A DNA stretch of 64,000 nucleotides from Alloalcanivorax profundimaris (GTDB lineage Bacteria; Pseudomonadota; Gammaproteobacteria; Pseudomonadales; Alcanivoracaceae): NCBI RefSeq assembly GCF_015265435.1, contig NZ_JABJWH010000020.1, positions 310,001-374,000 of the forward strand, in the 5' to 3' direction. Position 1 is the stretch's first letter; the number at the start of each line of letters is the position of its first letter. A program made the position numbers and the translations under genes. Shown piece by piece: positions 57,768 to 64,000 of this stretch. The notes beneath the pieces were generated by a model, which saw only the letters and a program-made list of their open reading frames with translations, ran no database searches and had not been told where the DNA came from.

Positions 57768-57896
57768 GGCCGCGTCTCGGCGTGGTCCCCCTTCCGGGAA
57801 CGTCGTGAATCCATCCCTGGAGACTCCCGGTTTGACATCCTGTCAAACAGGGTCCCGGAAGGGGGACCACGCCGAGACGCTCCGAGGTAGCGTCAC
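57768..57896 (-). repeat. Palindromic repeat element, copy B (129 bp, inverted relative to copy A)
   Basis: Perfect 28-base arms at 57772-57799 and 57853-57880 surround a 53-base core. Read on the minus strand it starts GTGACGCTACC (57896) and ends GCGGCC (57768), as in copy A. The inner GTTTGACA-GGA-TGTCAAAC hairpin is unchanged. It occupies the first part of the 324-bp gap between the aldo/keto reductase and the DUF6351 gene; the rest of that gap holds a short GGTAG/CTACC hairpin (57921-57933) and a terminator, and no gene. Confidence 0.9.
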
Positions 57897-57943
57897 GCGC
57901 GGCTTCGTAGGTGGGGATTGGGTAGGAGCTACCCTCGATCAAC

Positions 57944-57968
57944 AAAAAAAGCCCCGCCGAAGCGGGGC
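57944..57968 (-). terminator. Terminator after the DUF6351 gene
   Basis: A GCCCCGC/GCGGGGC stem (57951-57957 with 57962-57968, loop CGAA) is followed on the minus strand by seven T residues (57950-57944). It lies about 90 bp after the stop of the lipoprotein gene. The CGAA/TTCG loop is typical of stable terminators. Confidence 0.9.
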
Positions 57969-58059
57969 CGAGACTCGTCAAACATCACCGTTGCCGGCGT
58001 CCCGAGCCTGACGAGGACACAAGGATCGAGCTCTCCCGATCAAGCGCCTGGGCGCTATC

Positions 58060-60402
58060 TCACAAACCCTCCGGCCGGCCCTGGTCGGGCTGACTGTAGT
58101 CGCACACGCCGTCGGGGAAGATGGCGTTGAGGCGGTTCACCTGGTCGGAAGTGGGCTGCCAGGTGCCGTAGGTGCCATCCTCCAAGGCCACCGACACCGG
58201 CTTCAACGCGCACTTGAACACATCGCCCTCGGTGGGCGCGCCGGCCACGATGCGCGAGGTGGAGTAAACCTGGAAGCGCGCGGTGCAGGCACCTTCCGGC
58301 CCGTCATCCAGGGCGCCGCTCCAGACATCATCACCACGGGCGATCAGGCTGCCGTCGGTCTCGAAGCAGGTGTCCACCGCCTGTTCCGGCTTGTTGCCGG
58401 CCACGCCCGCCTCCGGGTTGGCGCGCAGGTTGGCCATCCAGTCGTCGATCACTTCCAGGGCCAGGGGCACGGCGCTATAGTCCTCGTCCGGCCGGGCATC
58501 GGCGAACCAGATCACCTGGTTGTCCGCGTCGCCGTCGTAGTCCCGCATGCGCTGGCGCACCGCGAAGGACTGATGCACGTTGTGCATGTCCAGCTCGTGC
58601 TCCAGGTAGGGCCGGTAGTCGATGATCGGAATGCCCTCCGCCTTGCCGCGGAACACCATGCCGGATTCATAGGCGCCGTTCATGGCTTCCAGGTCGCCCT
58701 CGGTGCGCGGCGCCGGCGACGACGGGTCGCTGCCCAGGGTCATGTTGCGGCTGCTCCAGGGATCGAAGATGGACGGGTCGTTCATCACATCCTGCTCGCT
58801 GCCCAGGAACGGGAAACCTTCCTGCACCATGTCCTTCTGATCCTTCCAGCCGCCCACCCGGGCGTTCAGGTCGAGGAATTCCTCCGGGGTAATGCGGTGC
58901 GCGTTCAGGGATTCCAGGCCGTACTGCACGCCCACGTTGTCGAACAGGGTGTGCGGGTAGCCGTCACCGTCCACGCCATAGATGTTGCGCAGGTCGTCGT
59001 AGTGGCTCCAGTTCACCGTGGCCATCAAACCGGCCGGCTGCATTTGCTGCTGATTGTCCGCCTGGCCGTAATAGGGATTCATGGTCAGCGGCGTCAGGCC
59101 ACGCCAGGATTCCACGCACTCCGTGGAGCCCGGCGCACCGCCGTAACCGAGCTGCTGCTTGGCGGCGTAGAGCGGATCTTCCACGTCGTCCTCGGCGTTG
59201 AGGCCCACCAGCCAGGTGCGGTTCTTGGTGGTCGCCCACTTGGGGTTGTCCTTGTCGGTGGCGTCCATGTAGTACTCAAGCAGTTCGCAGTCACCGATGT
59301 GGATGGTCTGGGTGACCATGTCCGGGTAGCTCTGCACCGGAATCGCCGCGTCGATCAGGCCGGGGTGGTTCTGCGCGTACACGTATTGCTGGATGGCACC
59401 GCCGGAGGCGCCCAGGCCCACGGTGTAAAGCGGCTCGCCGTATTCCTCCACGAACCGTTCCTTGACCATCAGCGCGGTCTCGCCGCCCACCTGCATGTTG
59501 TAGTGCTCGCTCATGCGGGTGCCGGTGGAGTAGATGATGGCGTAGCCCTGGCCGAGCACGTCGGGCTGCAGGGCGCGGCGGTTGTAGTCCATGCTGCCCT
59601 GGGTGTGGCCGATGCCCACGCCGCCCTGGAAGCGGTACATCAGACGGCCGTTCCACAGGCCGGTGTCCAGGGAACCGGGCTCCTCGCCGGCCTCGGCGAG
59701 CATGGCGATGGAGTAGATGAAGCGGTTGATGGTGCCGCGCTCCCAGCGCACCACGAAGTCCACTTCGCGGCCGTCCGACAGGGTGGTGGTGGCCATGTCC
59801 GCCGGCCGCGAGCCACCGTCCGGCAACGGCTGGTACTGGCCGCCGGTGGTCCGGTACCAGTATTCGGTGTACGGCTCGATGCCGCAGTCCCGGCTCAGGC
59901 CGATCTGTTGATTCTGATCGTCATAAACCGGAAAGCCCTCGTTGCCTTCGGTGTCCACCAGCGGCTGCTTGCCCAGCTCGGACACCGTGGTGCACACAAA
60001 GGGGTACTGATGCGGGCCGGAAAACATGGGCCCTTCCACCGGATGATTGGTGAGGGTCAGGCGGGCCAGGGTGCCGTGATCCGGGTGCCAGACCGTGAGT
60101 TCGTTGTCGCCCTCGTCCAGACCCCGGACCATCCCCTCGACGCCATCGCCGCTGGCCTGGAATCCTTCGCTGTCCAGGTCCTCGCCATTGAGGCGCAGGC
60201 GCGCGTCGCCCAGCAGGTCGGCGTCGCCGCGCACCGCCACCCGGGCGTCACCGCCGCTGACCCATTGCGGCTCGCTGGACACCACCCGCAGGCTGGCGGA
60301 CGGCGCCGCCTGGGAAGAACCGGAACTGGAATCGCCGCCGCAGGCGGTGAGCAGACTGGCGACCGCCAACGCGAGCGCGCCGCCCGTTACGCGTACTGAC
60401 AT
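58060..60402 (-). CDS. DUF6351-type esterase-like lipoprotein
   Basis: 780 residues. Lipoprotein signal (MSVRVTGGALALAVASLLTA then Cys), a Ser-rich spacer, an Ig-like start domain (about 40-135), then a large alpha/beta-hydrolase-like part with nucleophile-type motif GLGASGGAIQQY and several Cys likely in disulfides. A domain name of DUF6351 is from memory of similar proteins (SGPHQYPFVCTT). It probably acts at the cell surface on an ester polymer or lipid; substrate unknown. ATG at 60400-60402 with GAGGAGA upstream; the frame upstream to 60714 is spurious. A terminator follows. Confidence 0.75.
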   Translation of the reverse strand: MSVRVTGGALALAVASLLTACGGDSSSGSSQAAPSASLRVVSSEPQWVSGGDARVAVRGDADLLGDARLRLNGEDLDSEGFQASGDGVEGMVRGLDEGDNELTVWHPDHGTLARLTLTNHPVEGPMFSGPHQYPFVCTTVSELGKQPLVDTEGNEGFPVYDDQNQQIGLSRDCGIEPYTEYWYRTTGGQYQPLPDGGSRPADMATTTLSDGREVDFVVRWERGTINRFIYSIAMLAEAGEEPGSLDTGLWNGRLMYRFQGGVGIGHTQGSMDYNRRALQPDVLGQGYAIIYSTGTRMSEHYNMQVGGETALMVKERFVEEYGEPLYTVGLGASGGAIQQYVYAQNHPGLIDAAIPVQSYPDMVTQTIHIGDCELLEYYMDATDKDNPKWATTKNRTWLVGLNAEDDVEDPLYAAKQQLGYGGAPGSTECVESWRGLTPLTMNPYYGQADNQQQMQPAGLMATVNWSHYDDLRNIYGVDGDGYPHTLFDNVGVQYGLESLNAHRITPEEFLDLNARVGGWKDQKDMVQEGFPFLGSEQDVMNDPSIFDPWSSRNMTLGSDPSSPAPRTEGDLEAMNGAYESGMVFRGKAEGIPIIDYRPYLEHELDMHNVHQSFAVRQRMRDYDGDADNQVIWFADARPDEDYSAVPLALEVIDDWMANLRANPEAGVAGNKPEQAVDTCFETDGSLIARGDDVWSGALDDGPEGACTARFQVYSTSRIVAGAPTEGDVFKCALKPVSVALEDGTYGTWQPTSDQVNRLNAIFPDGVCDYSQPDQGRPEGL

Positions 60403-60544
60403 GTTGCTCTCCTCGATATTGTTGTTATCCGGGGCACGGCCCGGTTCCTTCAAGGTAGGAGCGACGCGGGAAGCAAAACAGATACAGTTTTCGGTAAGTG
60501 GCTGAGACAGTGGCGCCAGCGTCCCATGGCGTGGGACGCCTCGT

Positions 60545-61999
60545 TCAGGGCGCCAGGCCGTCCGGGGAGGCCGCCAGCCCGGCGGCGGTTTCCCCCAACC
60601 AGCACAGCGCCCGGCGCACCGGGGCGGTGAGCGGGCTGCCGGCGTTGAGGCGCAGGTAGTCGGCGTGCTTGCCGTCCAGGGAGAACACCGCGCCGGGGAA
60701 CACATGGATGCCACGGGCGGCGGCGCGCTGGAACAGGGCCCGGGTATCCACCCGGCCCGGCAGGCGCACCCACAGCACGCAGCCGCCGGTGGGCCGGGTC
60801 AGCCGGGTCTCCGGCGGAAAGCAGCGGCGCACTTCCCGGGCCATGGCGTCCACCTGGCCGTGCAGATGGCCGCGCAGCTCGCGCAGGTGCTGGGCGTAAA
60901 AGCCGCTTTCCAGCAACCGGCCCATGACGATCTGGGAGATCGAGGTGGAGGTGATGGTGCTCAACTGCTTGAGCTCCCGGAAGCGTTTCTGGAAACGCCC
61001 GGCGGCCGCCCAGCCGATGCGCAGCCCCGGCATCAGGCTCTTGGAAAAACTGCTGCAATAGAGCACCAGGCCGCCGCGGTCGAACGCCTTGGCCGGCGGC
61101 GCTTCGCCCCGATAGACGGTGTCGCCCCAAACGTCGTTTTCGATCAGCGGCACCTGGTAACGCTCCGAGAGCGCCACCAGGGCCGCCTTGCGTTCGTCGC
61201 TCATGGTGAAACCGAGCGGGTTCTGGGCGTTGGGGGATACCAGGCAGGCGGCCACGCCGCCGCGCCGGAACACCTGCTCCAGGGCGCTCAGGCTGATGCC
61301 GTGGCGGGCATGGGTGGGCACCTCCACCACCTTGCGCTGGTGGGTTTCCAGCAGCAGCAGGGCGCCGTAATAGGTGGGCGATTCCACCACCACGGTGTCG
61401 CCGGGCCGGCTCACGCTGCGCAGCGCCAGGGACAAGGCCTCCATGGCGCCGCTGGTGACGATGATGTCCTCGGCGGTGACCGGCACCTCGTAGCACAGGC
61501 TGCGGCGGGCCAGGTGGTGGGTGAACAGGGGGCAGCCATTGGGATGCATGTAGTCCCAGGCGTCCAGGGCATGGTGGCGGGTGACGTCACGGATGGTCGC
61601 CATCACCCGGTCCACGGGCAGCACCTCCGGGCCCGGCAGGGCGATGCCCAGACGCACCATGGCCGGGTCGGCGTGCAATTCCATGTAATGCAGCACCTGC
61701 TCGCTGAGCGACACTTCCACCGGCAGCAGCGGGTAGCGGGAGCCGTCCGGCTCGGGAATATCGAGCACATCGGAGCTGCGCACATAGACCCCGGACTGGG
61801 GGCGGATGTCCAGGTAGCCCTCCGCCTCCAACTGGCGGTAGCTCTGCATCACGGTATTGACGCTGACCTTGAACAGGGCGCTCATGCGCCGCACCGAGGG
61901 CAGCTTCTGGCCCACGGCGAAGGACCCGGCGCCGATCTGCTCAAGCAGACGCCGGCTGATGCGTTCGTAGAGGAACCGGTCGTCGATCACCGGCGGCAC
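60545..61999 (-). CDS. MocR-type regulator (GntR HTH plus aminotransferase domain)
   Basis: 484 residues: N-terminal GntR winged helix (about 8-75, with KLPSVRRMSALFKVSVNTVMQSY), then a fold-type I PLP domain (about 100-470) with SGAMEALSLAL, SPNAQNPLG and the PLP lysine in CSSFSKSLMPGLRIGW. MocR proteins sense PLP or amino compounds and often control a neighbouring gene. Start codon GTG (61997-61999). The DUF6351 gene is the next gene downstream on the same strand, 142 bp away; yrfG diverges. Confidence 0.92.
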   Translation of the reverse strand: MPPVIDDRFLYERISRRLLEQIGAGSFAVGQKLPSVRRMSALFKVSVNTVMQSYRQLEAEGYLDIRPQSGVYVRSSDVLDIPEPDGSRYPLLPVEVSLSEQVLHYMELHADPAMVRLGIALPGPEVLPVDRVMATIRDVTRHHALDAWDYMHPNGCPLFTHHLARRSLCYEVPVTAEDIIVTSGAMEALSLALRSVSRPGDTVVVESPTYYGALLLLETHQRKVVEVPTHARHGISLSALEQVFRRGGVAACLVSPNAQNPLGFTMSDERKAALVALSERYQVPLIENDVWGDTVYRGEAPPAKAFDRGGLVLYCSSFSKSLMPGLRIGWAAAGRFQKRFRELKQLSTITSTSISQIVMGRLLESGFYAQHLRELRGHLHGQVDAMAREVRRCFPPETRLTRPTGGCVLWVRLPGRVDTRALFQRAAARGIHVFPGAVFSLDGKHADYLRLNAGSPLTAPVRRALCWLGETAAGLAASPDGLAP

Positions 62000-62141
62000 C
62001 TTGTGTTGTTGTTATCGGTTTTCCTGATTCTGCCCTACCCGGCCCGGTTTGTAACCGCGCCCGGGCCTTTGTATTTCGGCGGCCGCCCCGATATTGCATA
62101 CTGTGCGCCCTCGGCGGATCGCGGCTGACGCAGGCAAGGCA

Positions 62142-62795
62142 ATGATCGACTGGACAGACATCGACACCGTGTTGCTGGATATGGACGGCACCCTGCTGGA
62201 CCTGGCCTTCGACAACTGGTTCTGGCTGCGCCACGTGCCCGAGCAGTACGCGCTCAGCCGCGGCCTGGCGTACCCGGAGGCGGAGCGCCTGCTGCACGGA
62301 TGGATCGCCAGCCACCTGGGCACCCTGAACTGGTACTGCCTGGATTTCTGGACCCGCGAACTGAACCTGAACATCGCCGGGCTGAAACGCGCGGCGGCCC
62401 ATCGCATCAGCGTACGCCCCGGCGCCGAGGCGTTCCTGACGGCGCTGGCGGAGAGCCCGCGCCGGGTGATCATGGTCACCAACGCCCACCGCGAGGGTCT
62501 GGAACTGAAGCTGGAACGCACCGGCATCGACCGTTATTTCGACGCCCTGGTGTCCAGCCATGACTACGGCCACCCCAAGGAGGCCCAGGACTTCTGGCAG
62601 CGGCTGCGCGACCAGCATCCGTTCGACCCGGAACGGGCCCTGCTGGTGGACGATTCCCTGCCGGTGCTGCACTCCGGCCGTCGCTACGGCCTGGGGCACC
62701 TGGCCAGCATCCGCCAGCCGGATTCCAGCCTGCCGGCACGGGCCGATACCGATCCCTTCCCGGCCATCGACGACTTCCTGCGGGTGCTGCCATGA
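62142..62795 (+). CDS. yrfG: HAD hydrolase, GMP/IMP nucleotidase YrfG
   Basis: 217 residues. HAD motif I LLDMDGTLLD, motif II MVTNAHREGL, the conserved HPKEAQDFW with the Lys, and motif III LLVDDSLPVL. The FDNWFW..HVPEQYA cap segment is characteristic of YrfG, a GMP/IMP 5'-nucleotidase. Start ATG 62142. The stop overlaps hslR (ATGA); the order yrfG-hslR-hslO is that of E. coli. Confidence 0.94.
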   Translation: MIDWTDIDTVLLDMDGTLLDLAFDNWFWLRHVPEQYALSRGLAYPEAERLLHGWIASHLGTLNWYCLDFWTRELNLNIAGLKRAAAHRISVRPGAEAFLTALAESPRRVIMVTNAHREGLELKLERTGIDRYFDALVSSHDYGHPKEAQDFWQRLRDQHPFDPERALLVDDSLPVLHSGRRYGLGHLASIRQPDSSLPARADTDPFPAIDDFLRVLP

Positions 62796-63187
62796 GCGAT
62801 GGCACCCGGGTTGATTCCTGGCTATGGGCGGCCCGTTTCTTCAAGACCCGGGGCCAGGCCAAGCAGGCCATCGAGGGCGGCAAGGTGCAGGTGGACGGCA
62901 GCAAGGCCAAGCCCAGCAAGGCGGTGCAACCGGGCACCGTGCTCGATATCCGCAAGGGCGACGTTCAATGGACGGTGGTGGTGGAGGGGCTGAGCAACAA
63001 ACGCGGCCCGGCCAGCGCCGCCCAGCAGTTATACCGGGAAACCGAGGACAGCATCGCCCTGCGCGAGCAGGGCGCCGAGCGCCGCCGGCTGGCGCGCCTG
63101 GCCGCCCCGGTGCCCGACCACAAACCCAGCAAGAAGGAGCGCCGCGACCTGGCGCGCTTCCGACGCGACCACGAAGGTGACCTGTGA
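62792..63187 (+). CDS. hslR: Heat-shock protein 15 (S4 RNA-binding)
   Basis: 131 residues: S4 domain (about 6-65, [31 protein letters not shown], shown here by its ends) and a basic C-terminal tail ([16 protein letters not shown]). Binds free 50S subunits carrying a nascent chain and helps recycle them. Overlaps yrfG by 4 bases and hslO by 4 bases. Confidence 0.95.
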   Translation: MSDGTRVDSWLWAARFFKTRGQAKQAIEGGKVQVDGSKAKPSKAVQPGTVLDIRKGDVQWTVVVEGLSNKRGPASAAQQLYRETEDSIALREQGAERRRLARLAAPVPDHKPSKKERRDLARFRRDHEGDL

Positions 63188-64000
63188 CCGACAACCCGGC
63201 AGCCGACCAAAAGCAACGCTTCCTGTTTCCCGATTCCGACATCCGTGGCGAGCTGGTGCGCCTGGACCGCAGCCTGGCCGAGGTACTGGGCGCCCACGAC
63301 TACCCGATGGCGGTCCAGGGCCTGGTGGGCGAGGCGGTGGCCGCCGTGGCCCTGCTCACCGGCACCCTCAAGTTCGAAGGCCGGCTGAGCCTGCAGGCCC
63401 AGGGCCGGGGCCCGGTGTCCCTGCTGCTCGCCGAATGCACCCACGACGGCCAGCTGCGCGCCCTGGCGCGCCACGACGAGCGCGCCGCCGACTGCCCGCC
63501 CACGGTGGCGGGTCTGATCGGCGACGGCACCATGGTGATCACCATCACCCCGGATCGCGGCCGCCAGTACCAGGGCATCGTGCCCCTGGAAGGCGACACC
63601 CTGGCGCGCTGCCTGGAGGGCTATTTCCAGCAGTCCGAGCAGCTGCCCACGCGGCTGTGGCTGGCCGCCGGCAACGGCCGGGCGGCGGGCATGCTGCTGC
63701 AGCGCTTGCCGGACCGCGCCGCCGGCGCCGAGCACAACGCCGAACACTGGCAACACCTGGAAACCCTGGCCGACACCCTGACCATGGAGGAGTTGCTGGA
63801 CCTGGACACCGAAACGGTGCTGCGCCGGCTGTTCCACGAAACCCCGCCCCGGCTGCCGGCGCCCCAGCCGCTGCGCTTCGGCTGCACCTGCTCCCGGGAG
63901 CGCACCCGCAACGCCCTGCTGTCGCTGGGCGCCGCCGAAATCCGCCAGCTCCTGGACGAGGACGGCGAAGCCACCCTGACCTGCGACTTCTGCCTGTCCC
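63184..64000 (+). CDS. hslO: Redox-regulated chaperone Hsp33 (3' end outside window)
   Basis: Open from GTG 63184 (overlapping the hslR stop, GTGA) to the window edge, 272 codons seen of roughly 290. N-terminal core begins [17 protein letters not shown] and includes [19 protein letters not shown] and [15 protein letters not shown]. The C-terminal redox switch is visible: CTC near residue 237 and CDFC at the very end, the four cysteines that bind zinc. When oxidised they form disulfides and activate the holdase. Confidence 0.95.
   Translation, partial: MTDNPAADQKQRFLFPDSDIRGELVRLDRSLAEVLGAHDYPMAVQGLVGEAVAAVALLTGTLKFEGRLSLQAQGRGPVSLLLAECTHDGQLRALARHDERAADCPPTVAGLIGDGTMVITITPDRGRQYQGIVPLEGDTLARCLEGYFQQSEQLPTRLWLAAGNGRAAGMLLQRLPDRAAGAEHNAEHWQHLETLADTLTMEELLDLDTETVLRRLFHETPPRLPAPQPLRFGCTCSRERTRNALLSLGAAEIRQLLDEDGEATLTCDFCLS

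Overview
The window is high-GC, densely packed gammaproteobacterial chromosome. The gene order purA-hisZ-DUF2065 / hflC-hflK-hflX-hfq-miaA-mutL-amiB-tsaE-nnrD / queG / orn-rsgA / rhdA-psd / fimX-serB / parC-parE-yqiA-cpdA-yqiB-nudF-thiC-tolC / waaA is the same backbone that I remember around purA to waaA in Pseudomonas aeruginosa. The accessory genes (enoyl-CoA hydratase, thiolase, DUF6351 lipoprotein, TIGR04219-type outer-membrane protein) and the base composition fit an Alcanivorax-like marine hydrocarbon degrader in Pseudomonadales/Oceanospirillales. That assignment is inference. I see no tRNA, rRNA, CRISPR array, prophage, transposase or intact insertion sequence.

Layout. 1-6800: the end of an unknown gene, a REP hairpin, purA, hisZ and DUF2065, then a signalling block (small membrane protein, a degenerate response regulator, a normal response regulator, a hybrid histidine kinase) lying between hisZ and hflC. 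7055-17492: the hfq/hfl and nnrD-tsaE-amiB-mutL-miaA operons, all on the minus strand. 17574-24333: a DMT transporter, queG, a lipoprotein cytochrome c' facing a cytochrome b561, orn and rsgA diverging across a large inverted repeat, then rhdA-psd. 24340-28847: copy A of a 130-bp palindromic repeat, an enoyl-CoA hydratase, an orphan ATP-grasp protein, a YtjB-like protein with a cyclase-like domain, and serB. 28857-35171: fimX and a partner, then the EF-P lysylation locus epmB/efp/epmA. 35290-42416: hydrolase, thiolase, an acylase lacking its middle, a frameshifted AraC regulator, cvfB-like, DUF2058 and an outer-membrane protein. 42435-52890: acyltransferase, parC, parE, yqiA, a shrunken Na/Pi-cotransporter remnant, cpdA, yqiB, nudF, thiC. 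52994-64000: tolC, waaA, an oxidoreductase pair, copy B of the repeat, a DUF6351 esterase-like lipoprotein, a MocR regulator, yrfG, hslR and hslO (cut by the window edge).

The most interesting material is (i) the 129-131 bp palindromic element at 24340-24470 and, inverted, at 57768-57896: the loops are almost identical and the arms differ by compensated changes; (ii) two open but internally deleted genes (37618-39141 and 48321-48839), the first next to a frameshifted regulator; (iii) a receiver with Asn at the phospho-acceptor position beside an intact paralogue and a hybrid kinase; (iv) a YtjB-like membrane protein with a catalytically degenerate nucleotide-cyclase-like domain, overlapping tail-to-tail with an orphan ATP-grasp enzyme.
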